Shown: positions 15,024 through 23,926, counted from the first letter of the stretch. The stretch is 26,190 bases of DNA from CAZRAL01 sp964598005 (GCA_964598005.1 CAZRAL010000039.1:1-26190); one strand, 5' to 3'. The notes: generated by a model from the letters alone, not told the origin. Translations and numbers: made by a program.

Positions 15024-16310
15024 TTATCTGGTTTCAAATTCCATCGTTTGTTTGACCGCATGGTATTTTTCAAGCAGATGTTCGTCGGAATGGCCGCCCA
15101 TATTCAGCGTGGCGTATCGATGGCTGCCCAGCCATTTCATCTCGCGCTTCAATCCGCTCCCCGATTTGATAAACAGCGCCAGAAACGCATCGGGATCGAA
15201 TCCCTGCAGCCACTTCAACTTTTCGTTGGAGGGTGGACGAGCCAGTGCGGTGCCATCGAATTTACGAAATACAAAACTGGTGGCGAATTTGTATTTGCCG
15301 CGCCCGAACCTCAGATCGGGTACTTCACCGACTGCTATTTTCAACGCAACATCATGCAGGTTGATGCCATCGACTTTTTCATAGAGATCGGAAAATTGGG
15401 CTGCCATTCGTGGATTGACCTCAATCAAGCGGCACTGGCCAGTTTTCGCATCGACCCGCATTTCCACATTGAACAAGCCGTGATCGAGCCCCAGTGCTTC
15501 AACAATTTTTTTCGCGGCGGTACGAGCCTGATCGGCCTGTGCGAGAGACAGGCGGGTGGGATACTCGAAACGCATGAATTGGTCGGTACCCGGGTACATC
15601 ACCACATCGACAATACCGAGAATGTGAATCTCGCCATCGATAACGACGCCATCGACGTTGATCTGTTGCCCCTCGATCAACTCCTCCGCCAGCATCCAGT
15701 GCGCATCGACCTCGAAATCGGTCAGCTTCTGCACCACGTCGTTAAAAGGGCGCACCAGCCGCATGATGATATATTTTTCCCACGGATAAAATGCCATGTG
15801 TTGCTGCAGTTCGGCAAAATTATCGACGCGTCGCGCCAACACTGAGTAAGTCGCCTTAACCGGTTTGACATAGTAGGGAAAGCGCAGCGGTATTTCATCA
15901 ACAGAGCGAAATGTATACGGAAACGCGTGGTAGGCCACATTGACCTCCGGCAGCGCTGTTTGCAGGATACGGCGGGCGACATATTTATGCTGTGAGGCAA
16001 TCAAGGCGCGCGGGTCAGGCCCGAGCAATCCCAGGCGCTGGGCTAGCAAGGCGCTAACCAGTGCCCCGAATTGTTCGTTGCTGGAAACGACCCCATGCAG
16101 ATTAATTGCACGGTAGCGGCGCTCCAGTTTATCGACGAATTTGAAAATATCGAAAGTCAGCAATTGGGCGTTGCTGGGGAAACTGAATAAATCGAAACCC
16201 TCATAGTAAAAACGATAGACGGGTGCGCCCGCGGCCACGCTACGGTTAGTCGCTTTCTGCAGCTGGGCACGGTCCCAATCGGCATCGAAAAGTACGAGAA
16301 TATTTATCAC
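15024..16310 (-). CDS. ATP-grasp domain protein, substrate unknown
   Basis: A 428-residue predicted carboxylate-amine or related ligase. The N-terminal third (about 1-110) looks like the pre-ATP-grasp Rossmann-like domain. The ATP-grasp core has FPYYVKPVKATYSVLARRV (lysine for ATP), LAEELIEGQQINVDGVV in the middle, and the metal/ATP site FNVEMRV...RLIEVNPRMAAQFSDLYE (E and N ligands). The C-terminal part (about 350-428) is a family-specific extension. Family members couple ATP hydrolysis to peptide or amide bond formation; neither substrate can be inferred here. The start is GTG (16310). It is upstream of alaS by 83 bp. The neighbours upstream (a decayed gene fragment, then vanZ) give no pathway clue. 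Confidence 0.85.
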   Translation of the reverse strand: MINILVLFDADWDRAQLQKATNRSVAAGAPVYRFYYEGFDLFSFPSNAQLLTFDIFKFVDKLERRYRAINLHGVVSSNEQFGALVSALLAQRLGLLGPDPRALIASQHKYVARRILQTALPEVNVAYHAFPYTFRSVDEIPLRFPYYVKPVKATYSVLARRVDNFAELQQHMAFYPWEKYIIMRLVRPFNDVVQKLTDFEVDAHWMLAEELIEGQQINVDGVVIDGEIHILGIVDVVMYPGTDQFMRFEYPTRLSLAQADQARTAAKKIVEALGLDHGLFNVEMRVDAKTGQCRLIEVNPRMAAQFSDLYEKVDGINLHDVALKIAVGEVPDLRFGRGKYKFATSFVFRKFDGTALARPPSNEKLKWLQGFDPDAFLALFIKSGSGLKREMKWLGSHRYATLNMGGHSDEHLLEKYHAVKQTMEFETR

Positions 16311-16349
16311 TGGAATGATTTTGTTTTTAATAATGCAGCAGCGTGATAG

Positions 16350-16575
16350 TTAACTCATCAGGGTTTTCACATCCTGCGGCGTACGGATATAGGCGCATAG
16401 CGCCATGCCAGAATAGGGTGGAGTGGGGATCAGCGTCAGGAATTTTTCCAGCCTCAATTCACCCAGAATGTAGCGTATTTTGGCAGGCTGCGGGTGCGCG
16501 GCTTCCATCCACTCGAAACGACAATGCCTTTCCGGCAGCGACTAGCAGGCAATCTCAATGGGCTCCACTCTTCTT
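16350..16575 (-). pseudogene. Decayed C-terminal gene fragment
   Basis: Between the VanZ-like gene and the ATP-grasp gene the minus strand reads through protein-like sequence ending FLTLIPTPPYSGMALCAYIR and stopping at TAA (16350-16352). The same frame extends upstream through RHCRFEWMEAAHPQPAKIR to an in-frame TAG (16542-16544), beyond which similar sequence (RRVEPIEIAC) continues to the vanZ stop. The composition looks coding and there is no signal or start of its own; an ATG at 16508 would give only 52 residues. The HPQPA segment recalls glyoxalase-like (VOC) proteins, but that is a faint resemblance. The likeliest reading is the tail of a deleted gene; a real small protein is the alternative. 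Confidence 0.45.
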
Positions 16576-16956
16576 TTATTCGGGTGCGCGGGATCCGGAA
16601 GGCTTTTTAAATAAACGGTCTTGTGCAAGCCCTTGTATGGTAAGGGCTAGCCACGCGGTTATGACCCCAACTGAATTGGCGGCCATGTCCCGCCATTCAA
16701 AAGCGCGATAGGGCGTCAGTCCCTGAATGTATTCGATCAACGCTCCCATGGCAATGAATAAAATCGCTAGTTTCAAACGCGACAAAGGACGAATATAGAC
16801 CTGCCCCCAGCAGAACATGCAGGCAAAATAGGCCAGCGAATGATGTAATTTGTCGCTACCGGGAACCATAATTTTATTAAGCGGAACAAGCGATAAAACC
16901 CAGATAACCATGACAACAGTAATGCCGATGACATTGAAAAACCGATTGAAAGACAT
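16576..16956 (-). CDS. VanZ-like family membrane protein
   Basis: A 126-residue inner-membrane protein with about four hydrophobic segments (roughly 6-26, 42-56, 60-80 and 92-110). Conserved VanZ-family features are the first-loop PGSDKLHHSLAYF (37-45) and ALIEYIQGLTPYRAFEWRDM with the following N-S-V-G. VanZ-type proteins are linked to low-level teicoplanin resistance in enterococci, but in proteobacteria their role is unknown. The ATG at 16956 lies only 17 bp from the end of a family A composite repeat, so any promoter must lie in or beyond the repeat. The downstream neighbour is a decayed gene fragment. Confidence 0.85.
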   Translation of the reverse strand: MSFNRFFNVIGITVVMVIWVLSLVPLNKIMVPGSDKLHHSLAYFACMFCWGQVYIRPLSRLKLAILFIAMGALIEYIQGLTPYRAFEWRDMAANSVGVITAWLALTIQGLAQDRLFKKPSGSRAPE

Positions 16957-16973
16957 CTTTGTGGACTATGAAC

Positions 16974-17264
16974 TGATGTTACGCAGAAGCAGCTTGTCAG
17001 TGAAATGGAAAATTTGTGAAAAAATTTCCGCTTGGGTTCCCCTCTTTGAAAAAGAGGGGCGGAGAGGAGATTGAGAGTGGTTGTTGCAGTACAAAATCTC
17101 AACGTCAAACATTTTCAATCCCCCTCGGTCCCTCGCTTCGCTCTCCCCCTTTTTCAAAGGGGGAGGCCTGGTTGTGGATTGTTGACGTGATGTCGAATCA
17201 AGGGGACTTTTTGTGATGCTGGTTTTTCTGACAAAATGTTTTCCTTCAATAGCGCGCAACATCA
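16974..17264 (+). repeat. Family A composite element (291 bp)
   Basis: Ends TGATGTTACGC and GCGCAACATCA (one mismatch). The left 65 bp or so and the right 60 bp or so each resemble the 84-bp unit in the same orientation. Between them lie two hairpin segments, 17039-17059 (CCCCTC.../...GAGGGG) and 17145-17163 (CCCCCTTTTTCAAAGGGGG). It fills the whole gap between vanZ and the secreted-protein gene and stops one base short of that gene's TAG codon. No gene is present in this stretch. Confidence 0.8.
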
Positions 17265-17265
17265 G

Positions 17266-18281
17266 CTATGAAGCCCCTTTCGGAATTTCAATGAAATCCT
17301 CACCCTGACGACTCCATTTCCCTTCGAGCAAACCCATGACCTGGGCCCCGCGCACTGTTGCGCCGTTCCCATTAGTGCCTTCGACAATGAGCACAGCCTT
17401 GTTGCCGAGGCGATAGCCGCCGAGTATGCGCGCTTCCATCAGAAAACGTAGGGCCTGTGCACGCAATTTAAGTTGCCTTTGCTGGAGTGGTACTGGCTTG
17501 CCGGCATAATCAGTCGCGCCCAGCACGGCTTGCCCCCACTTACCAGTTGCTTTCGCAACGGCATCGACGTCGTTGGTTTTGACGGCGGCCGCCACAGCTT
17601 TTACATAAGCCAGAAAGGCCGCACCTGCTTCGCCACCATCAACGGGCAGTGCCATGGCCTTGCTTTTCCATTCCTTATCGAGTTCGCCTTTATCGTTATA
17701 AATTCCCTTGGCCATCGTTTGCTCGGCAGCGGCCTGCGCGCTGGTGGCTTTTGCCGTGGCGAGTTTCGCTGCGGTGTAACGGTCCATGATGATTTTGTAT
17801 TCATTGCCAACACGAGCATAGGGAAGATCTCTATCCACTGGCGGTTTAATAATGTGAGGGGTAATTTTAATTGGCTCTTCTAGTTTAATAGGTGCATATG
17901 GAAGATATCCATTCACTAAAAGCCTAGAATCCCCTGCCGGATTAGTAACGTGAGGGGTAATATTAATTAGCCCTTCTGGTTTAATAGGTAATTCCCTTCC
18001 CTCAATCAGCCAACGCGCCTCTTTTTTATTCCATTCTTCATCAGTGGTTTGATCGATACCGTGCAAACGACATCGCCACTACATTCATTCGGCAGACTCA
18101 TCAGCATGTACATTAGCATCGCAGGGGTTTGATCGATCCGGACTGTAGCTACTAACGCGTCAACATCGCCTTTTTTAAGAGCCTGATCGATGCGTTTGGC
18201 CAGATCATCCGGCCCCTTTGCATAAGCGCTTTGAAGCGCAGCCATACTCAGGGCACAAAGCAATGTCGTTATAAATTTCAT
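17266..18281 (-). pseudogene. Secreted protein of unknown function, interrupted by a frameshift
   Basis: The first frame starts at the ATG at 18281 (AAAGG upstream) with a signal peptide ending AYA at about residue 22 and reads to a TGA at 18006. The second frame is open from 18066 to 17266 with only a TTG as possible start. They overlap by about 60 nt and join well as ...VCTVSIKPL followed by DEEWNKKEARWLIEG, so one base appears to be missing between about 18022 and 18060; an A6 run on the minus strand (18022-18027) is one candidate site. The joined product would be about 338 residues. C-terminal motifs such as GKWGQAVLGATDYAGKPVPL and LRAQALRFLMEARILGGYRLG have no function I recognise. An in-frame 96-bp duplication lies at about 17810-17990. 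The gene follows dsbB by 25 bp. Whether the shift is a sequencing error or true decay is open. Confidence 0.7.
17854..17989. repeat. In-frame 96-bp tandem duplication
   Basis: The 40-nt segments 17854-17893 and 17950-17989 (GTGAGGGGTAAT...GGTTTAATAGGT types) are about 85-90% identical and spaced exactly 96 bp, or 32 codons. Similarity continues beyond them (GCATAGGGAAGATCTCTATC versus GCATATGGAAGATATCCATT). In protein terms the units share the pattern I-x-I-T-P-H and LPYA. Confidence 0.75.
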
Positions 18282-18306
18282 GGGCTACCTTTCATGGATA
18301 AATAAA

Positions 18307-18804
18307 TCATGAGCGAGCTGGTTTTTGCATGCTTTTTGCCATCATCCAACCGCTCAATGAAGTGATGGCAGCAAAACAGACCAACGACCACGTGGGTACC
18401 GACAGCCCCATAATCGGTGGATATTTATCTGCGCATCCGCCAGTGGCAAAGAACAATTCCGGCCACCAGTTGGCAGACGGTAGCCTATTGACAAAATCGC
18501 CGATCGGATCGGCCAGGCACGATTGCATCGTATCGCCCTTGGTCAGTTGCCAGATGGCGAGCCCCAATCCTGAAGCCGAAATCAGGTCGATAAACCCTAG
18601 ATATATTAGCCGTCCGATGCGGTCGGGATTGTGCAAGCCTGCAACAAGCGCAAACGCAGCAATAAACAAATAAGCGTAGCGCTGCAATATGCACAGCGGA
18701 CAGGGCTGCTGGCGTTCCCCATGTTGCAGGTAGTATGCAAACGCAACGAGTCCAAGGCAGAGTACGGCCAATGTAATAAAAAATACGCGAGGTGAAATTT
18801 TCAT
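18307..18804 (-). CDS. dsbB: Disulfide bond formation protein B (DsbB)
   Basis: A 165-residue inner-membrane quinone reductase that reoxidises DsbA. It has four membrane helices (about 7-25, 42-58, 66-86 and 139-158). The first periplasmic loop holds the C35-P-L-C38 pair and the second holds C96 and C124, so the full four-cysteine relay is present. The ATG at 18804 starts at MKISPRVFF, as in the family; the longer frame to 18846 is rejected. It is followed 25 bp later by a secreted protein gene whose product has cysteines (NECSGDVVC), which could be a substrate by association only. Upstream is a family D repeat, so the promoter is not obvious. Confidence 0.93.
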   Translation of the reverse strand: MKISPRVFFITLAVLCLGLVAFAYYLQHGERQQPCPLCILQRYAYLFIAAFALVAGLHNPDRIGRLIYLGFIDLISASGLGLAIWQLTKGDTMQSCLADPIGDFVNRLPSANWWPELFFATGGCADKYPPIMGLSVPTWSLVCFAAITSLSGWMMAKSMQKPARS

Positions 18805-18855
18805 GTTGATGTGATGGATATTATTGATAGTAAAGAGTCCGCGCACTGTTTTGAC

Positions 18856-19000
18856 GCATAAGCGCTAAAAATTTGTCGCCCTCGCCCTCGATAACTGCTA
18901 GTGGCGTTTGTAGATTTTTGCCATAACAAGCGCCCCACAAAGTCGCTGGATTCCCGCTGCAGCCTGCCCTCGAATGCTTTTATTGGGGGCGGGAACGACG
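18856..19000 (-). repeat. Family D repeat, copy 2 (internally rearranged)
   Basis: It shares AAAAATTTGTCGCCCTCGCC, CTAGTGGCGTTTGTAGATTT and AGTCGCTGGATTCCCGC with 5620-5762. The segment CTGCAGCCTGCCCTCGAATG (18958-18977) corresponds to the reverse complement of the middle of copy 1, so one copy has undergone an internal inversion. It fills most of the gap between gdhB and dsbB; no gene is seen there. Confidence 0.6.
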
Positions 19001-19065
19001 GTGACGGTTTATTGTTGGGAAAGTCATTTTTAAATTGTGGTTGCATGAACATCAGTTTCTATGAT

Positions 19066-22000
19066 CTAAACCAGCGTACGAAGTTCGCGCAACAGTACGG
19101 AAAGCATGGCCAGATCGGCTTCGCGCACGGCTTTGAGTTCGTTCATCACGTCTTGCATGTGCGCCAGCATTTTGGTGCTGTGCCGCATCCACGTTTCACA
19201 CATTTCATCCGGTTTATCACTGGCGGGCGAAAGTTTCAACACACCTTGCGTCAGTTGTCGCTGCAGATTGGCCAGATCGTCACGCATCGCCACCCGCGCC
19301 ATGGATTGCCAGCGCGTGTCGGTGGGCAGGGCGGTAATCTGCCCGGCTACCCAGCGCAGTCCAAGGCGGCCGACGAGGGCGAAATACAGGGCTGCGGTCA
19401 ATTCCACACTGCGGCCGGTTTCCTTGCACACTTCCACGATATCCAGTGCGGAATAGAGCGCATCCAGCCGGGCGACGATGCGCGCTATTTCTACAGGCAC
19501 ATTTTGTGTGGTGAGGCGGGCTTCGGCGTCACGCTGTGCGGCGAGATCGTCGCGGCCTAAAAAATCGGGCAGTTGTTTGGATACGATCTCGACACCCGGC
19601 GCGAAAAATGCCAGCGCCTCGGCAATCGGCACGCGCTCGCTGCGCCGGCGCAAAAACCACAGTGTGGTGCGGAAGACAAAGCGGCGGATATTGAAAAACA
19701 TGTCGGACTGGATGGCCGCCGGAATCCGGTTATCCAGCGCATCGATGGCATGCCACAACGCGCCGATCTGAAATACGTCGCGGGCCAGAATGTAGCAGCG
19801 AACCGCTTCGGGAATGCTGGCGCCGCTTTCCACGCACAGGTTATGGATAAACGGGCTGCCGGTACGATTGACCGTGCCGTTGGCAATGGCGGTGGCGATG
19901 ATTTCGCGCTTCAGCGGATGCCGCAACATCGCTTCGCGGTATTTCTGTTGCAAAGGCGTGGGGAAATAAGTGATCAAGGCCTGTGCAACATAGTCGTCAT
20001 CCACCAGATCAGAGGCGACCAGCGCATCGAACAGCTCCATTTTGCTGTAGGCCAGCAGCACCGCGCCTTCCGGCGCAGTCAGCCCTTTTTTGCGGGCTTT
20101 GCGCTCGGCAATGTCTTCTTCCGTGGGCAGGTATTCGACGGCACGATTGAGGCGCCCGGCTTTTTCCAGATGGCGGATGAGCGCCACGTGGACATCGAAA
20201 ACCCGGTGTGCATGCAGGCCGGAAACAGAGAGCGCCTGCGTTTGAAAGTAATTGTCCTTGAGCACCAGCGCGCCAACTTCCGCCGTCATGGCAGCCAGCA
20301 ATTCGTTGCGTTGTTTCTCGTTCAATTCGCCCGCTTCAGTGGCGCGGTTGAGCAGGATTTTGATATTGACTTCGTGGTCGGAGCAGTCCACCCCGGCCGA
20401 GTTATCGATGGCGTCGGTAAACAGTCTGCCGCCCTGCATCGCGTATTCGATGCGGCCCAATTGTGTGAAGCCCAGATTGCCACCTTCGGCGACGACTTTG
20501 CAGCGCAATGCATTGCCATCGATGCGAATGGCGTCGTTGGCGCGGTCGCCTACCTCGCCGTGGCTCTGTGTGCTGGCTTTGACGTAGGTGCCGATACCGC
20601 CGTTGTAAAACAGGTCGACCGGCGCTTTCAAAATGGCGCGCATCAATTCGGCGGGCGTCATCGATTCAAGAGCGGGATCGAGTCCCAATGTGGTTTTGAT
20701 CGCTGGCGTTAGCGGGATGGATTTTGCGGTGCGCGGAAAAACGCCGCCGCCTGCAGAAATCAGGCTCTTGTCGTAATCGTCCCAACTCGAACGAGGCAGG
20801 GCAAACAAGCGCGCGCGTTCTTTGTGGCTTGTGGCGGCATCGGGTTGTGGGTCGAGAAAAATATGCCGATGATCAAAAGCAGCAATCAGGCGAATGTGCG
20901 TGGAGAGCAACATGCCATTGCCGAATACATCGCCCGACATATCGCCCACGCCGGCCACGGTGAAATCGGTCGTCTGCGTATCGATGCCCATTTCGCGGAA
21001 ATGCCGCTTTACGCTCTCCCATGCGCCTTTGGCGGTAATGCCCATTTTTTTGTGATCGTAACCCGCTGATCCACCGGAGGCGAAGGCATCGCCCAGCCAG
21101 TGGCCGTATTCGGCGGAAATGCTGTTGGCATAATCGGAGAAGGTCGCGGTGCCTTTATCAGCGGCCACCACCAGATACGGGTCGTCCGCATCGTAGCGCA
21201 CCACATTGGGGGGCGGTACGACCTTGCCTTTCACCAGATTGTCGGTGAGATCGAGCAGGCCGCGCAGGAAGGTCTTATAGCATTCCACGCCTTCCTTGAG
21301 GGTGGCTTCGCGGTCGGTTGCCGGTGGGGCGGCCTTGAGTACAAAGCCGCCCTTGGAGCCGACCGGTACGATGACGGCGTTTTTGACCATTTGCGCTTTG
21401 ACCAGGCCCAGCACTTCGGTACGAAAATCTTCCATACGGTCCGACCAGCGCAGGCCGCCGCGCGCCACCTTGCCACCGCGCAAATGAATGCCTTCCACAC
21501 GGGGCGAGTAAACGAAAATCTCGTAAAGTGGCCGTGGTTCGGGCAGTTCCGGCACTTTGGCCGATTCCAGTTTGAAGGAGAGCCAGGTTTTATGTTGATA
21601 GTAATTGGTACGCAACGTTGCCATCAACACGGCGAGGAAGCGGCGCAGAATGCGGTCTTCATCCGCACTGGTTACATGGTCCAGCGCCTGCGTGATGGCC
21701 GCACTGATTTTCTGTACGTGGTCGGCGCGTCCATTTTCTGCAGCGGGATCGAAACGGGCATGAAACAGCTCAACCAGCTGGCGGGTAATGGCCGCATTGG
21801 TGGCCAGCGTCTGCTCGATATAACTTTGGCTGAAAGTAAAACCAGTTTGTTTTAAATATTTGGCGTAAGCGCGCAGCAACACAATTTCTTCACTGGCCAA
21901 GGCAGCTGCCAGCGTGAGCCGGTTAAGGCCATCGTTCTCGGTTTGCTTTTCCCATACGCGACGAAAGGCGTTTTCAAATTTGGCTTTGACATCCTCCAGC

Positions 22001-23889
22001 ACCAGATTGGGGACGGAGTGCGACAAGCCAAAATCGTGGATATGCAATGCGGGTGCGCCGCTGCGCGCGAGTTCATACGAGCGCTCGTCCTCAACCCGGA
22101 CGCCCATGTTTTCCAGCATGGGCAGGCTGCCCGACAGGGGGACGGGCTCGCCCAGCCGGTACAAACGAAAACGCAAATCCTGTGCATCGCCCTCAGCTGG
22201 TTTGTAAAGCGTCATCGTGATAGGCCGGGCGGGAGTCAGCAATTGCGCCAGGGTGAGATCACGCACGGCGTCGCGCGGGGTCACATCCTCACGGTATGCG
22301 GCGGGAAAGGCGGTGCTGTATTCGCGTTGTATGACGTTGCCCGCTTCCTCTCCCTGCTCCTGCGCGAGCAGGGCAAACAGATCGTCCTCCCAGCGGCGCA
22401 TGGCGGCAATAATCTGCGCTTCGATATTACGGGTATCGATTTTTGGCGTATCGGTGGGGGCCGTGCGGATCAGCATATGAATGCGCGCCAGCATCGATTC
22501 GGATAGCTGTACGTTGAATTCAGAGCTGATGCCGTTAAAGGTACGCTTCAGAATATCCTGTATCTTTTTGCGCAACTCCGTGTTGTAGCTTTCCCGCGGC
22601 ACATAAATCAGGCAGGAAAAAAAGCGCGCATACAGATCGCGCCGCACGAATACCCGCGTACGCGCACGCTCGCCGAGGCGCAGGATGCCCAGCGCGGTTT
22701 CGTAAAGCTCGTCCTCGGAAATCTGGAACAGCTCGTCGCGCGGGTAAGTATCGAGAATGGAAAACAAATTCTTGCCAGCATGGCTGGCGGGCGGAAAACC
22801 GGCGCGCTCGATCACGCGCGCGACCTTGCGGCGCAACAAGGGAATATTGCTCAGGTTGGCATGGTAGGCCGTGCTGGTATAGAGGCCGATAAAGCGCCGC
22901 TCGCCGATGACTTCACCCTGCTCGTCAAAGCGCTGCACGCCAATATAGTCGAGATAGCCCGGACGATGTACCGTGGCGCGTGAATTGGCTTTGGTCAGGA
23001 TCAACAACCTCGGCTGGCGCGCCATGGTGCGGATATCTTTGGGCAATTCGCTGAAACTTGCCGAAATGCCGCCCATTCGCGGTTCACGCAAAATCCCTAA
23101 ACCAGATTGGGGCATGATTTTTAATACATCCTCACCCTTTACCGTGGCCAACTCGTAATCGCGACAGCCCAAAAAAGTAAAGTGATCATCACCGACCCAG
23201 TTCAGAAAAGTGGCGGCCTCTTCAAGATCGCTGGCGCTGATTGCCTTTGCTGCACGGCCCATATCCGCAATCGTCTCACTGAGTCGCGCACGCATTTTCC
23301 TCCAGTCTTCCACTGCTGTGCGTACATCGGCCAGCACGGCGGCCAGGCCCTCGCTTAATGTTTTGATGCGGGCGGCATCGGTCACCCGGTCGATCTCCAC
23401 ATGGATCCACGACTCCAGCGCACCGCTTTCTCCTGCCTTGGTGCCCGATGCATCGGCACCATCCAGCCGGAGAAGGGAACCCTGCTCGTCGCGTACCGGG
23501 CTGAACAAGGGATGAATAATCTGCTGCGACGTAAAGCCCTGACGACTGATCTCCATGGCGATCGAGTCGACCAGAAAGGGCATATCGTCATTCACAAATT
23601 CAATGACGGTATACCGCGATTCCCATCCATGCACTTTTTTATCCGGATTGAAAATGCGGATATTGGCCTTGTTGTGCTGGAACTGTTTTGCGAAGGCGAA
23701 GTGGGAGAGGGCGGCGCCGGCCCATTCCTCAGCACTGCGCGCGATGAAATCCTCCGCGTCGATCTGGCTGTAGTAGTGGGTTACAAAGCGGTTGATTTCA
23801 GTGTGTTGACTGGAGGGCAGCTGCTTGTCGAGCATCTTCTGGATATCGAGAAGCAGGGCGGATTTGCGTTCTTCTGCGCGGGTGGGCAT
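19066..23889 (-). CDS. gdhB: NAD-dependent glutamate dehydrogenase, large type
   Basis: A 1607-residue enzyme of the bacterial L_180-type GDH class (Bac_GDH family), which deaminates glutamate to 2-oxoglutarate and ammonia with NAD+, usually in glutamate or arginine catabolism. The length is normal for the class. The N-terminal half (about 1-690) holds ACT-like regulatory segments. The catalytic core starts near residue 805 with GGKVARGGLRWSDRMEDFRT, includes VGSKGGFVLK near 848 with the likely catalytic and substrate lysines, and has the NAD-binding region with GVGDMSGDVFGNGM near 985. No frameshift is seen. The ATG at 23889 is preceded by a possible promoter with a perfect TATAAT. No amino-acid transporter or regulator is adjacent. 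It stands alone between repeats and a DUF6348-like gene. Confidence 0.97.
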   Translation of the reverse strand: MPTRAEERKSALLLDIQKMLDKQLPSSQHTEINRFVTHYYSQIDAEDFIARSAEEWAGAALSHFAFAKQFQHNKANIRIFNPDKKVHGWESRYTVIEFVNDDMPFLVDSIAMEISRQGFTSQQIIHPLFSPVRDEQGSLLRLDGADASGTKAGESGALESWIHVEIDRVTDAARIKTLSEGLAAVLADVRTAVEDWRKMRARLSETIADMGRAAKAISASDLEEAATFLNWVGDDHFTFLGCRDYELATVKGEDVLKIMPQSGLGILREPRMGGISASFSELPKDIRTMARQPRLLILTKANSRATVHRPGYLDYIGVQRFDEQGEVIGERRFIGLYTSTAYHANLSNIPLLRRKVARVIERAGFPPASHAGKNLFSILDTYPRDELFQISEDELYETALGILRLGERARTRVFVRRDLYARFFSCLIYVPRESYNTELRKKIQDILKRTFNGISSEFNVQLSESMLARIHMLIRTAPTDTPKIDTRNIEAQIIAAMRRWEDDLFALLAQEQGEEAGNVIQREYSTAFPAAYREDVTPRDAVRDLTLAQLLTPARPITMTLYKPAEGDAQDLRFRLYRLGEPVPLSGSLPMLENMGVRVEDERSYELARSGAPALHIHDFGLSHSVPNLVLEDVKAKFENAFRRVWEKQTENDGLNRLTLAAALASEEIVLLRAYAKYLKQTGFTFSQSYIEQTLATNAAITRQLVELFHARFDPAAENGRADHVQKISAAITQALDHVTSADEDRILRRFLAVLMATLRTNYYQHKTWLSFKLESAKVPELPEPRPLYEIFVYSPRVEGIHLRGGKVARGGLRWSDRMEDFRTEVLGLVKAQMVKNAVIVPVGSKGGFVLKAAPPATDREATLKEGVECYKTFLRGLLDLTDNLVKGKVVPPPNVVRYDADDPYLVVAADKGTATFSDYANSISAEYGHWLGDAFASGGSAGYDHKKMGITAKGAWESVKRHFREMGIDTQTTDFTVAGVGDMSGDVFGNGMLLSTHIRLIAAFDHRHIFLDPQPDAATSHKERARLFALPRSSWDDYDKSLISAGGGVFPRTAKSIPLTPAIKTTLGLDPALESMTPAELMRAILKAPVDLFYNGGIGTYVKASTQSHGEVGDRANDAIRIDGNALRCKVVAEGGNLGFTQLGRIEYAMQGGRLFTDAIDNSAGVDCSDHEVNIKILLNRATEAGELNEKQRNELLAAMTAEVGALVLKDNYFQTQALSVSGLHAHRVFDVHVALIRHLEKAGRLNRAVEYLPTEEDIAERKARKKGLTAPEGAVLLAYSKMELFDALVASDLVDDDYVAQALITYFPTPLQQKYREAMLRHPLKREIIATAIANGTVNRTGSPFIHNLCVESGASIPEAVRCYILARDVFQIGALWHAIDALDNRIPAAIQSDMFFNIRRFVFRTTLWFLRRRSERVPIAEALAFFAPGVEIVSKQLPDFLGRDDLAAQRDAEARLTTQNVPVEIARIVARLDALYSALDIVEVCKETGRSVELTAALYFALVGRLGLRWVAGQITALPTDTRWQSMARVAMRDDLANLQRQLTQGVLKLSPASDKPDEMCETWMRHSTKMLAHMQDVMNELKAVREADLAMLSVLLRELRTLV

Positions 23890-23920
23890 GGGCTGATCCG
23901 ATGTTTTTTGAACAGCGCAA

Positions 23921-23926
23921 ATTATA
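23921..23926 (-). promoter_or_regulatory. Putative -10 element of the gdhB promoter
   Basis: A perfect TATAAT on the minus strand, predicting a start near 23914 and a leader of about 25 nt. The sequence 16-18 nt upstream has no good -35 match, which may mean an activator is needed. Confidence 0.35.

Noticed and set aside
15048..15845. 265-residue open frame on the plus strand
   Set aside because: Antisense to the ATP-grasp gene, whose motifs are unmistakable.
16576..16956. VanZ as an antibiotic resistance gene
   Set aside because: Only family-level similarity; no van operon or glycopeptide context, and proteobacteria are intrinsically insensitive.
17266..18066. Independent gene starting at a TTG
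   Set aside because: It has no Shine-Dalgarno sequence, and its N-terminus continues the secreted-protein frame after a one-base shift, so a frameshift is the simpler reading.
19573..20712. 379-residue open frame on the plus strand, and others at 21100-21855 and 21943-22506
   Set aside because: They lie opposite the intact glutamate dehydrogenase gene and are the expected antisense openness of a GC-rich coding strand; no family motifs.
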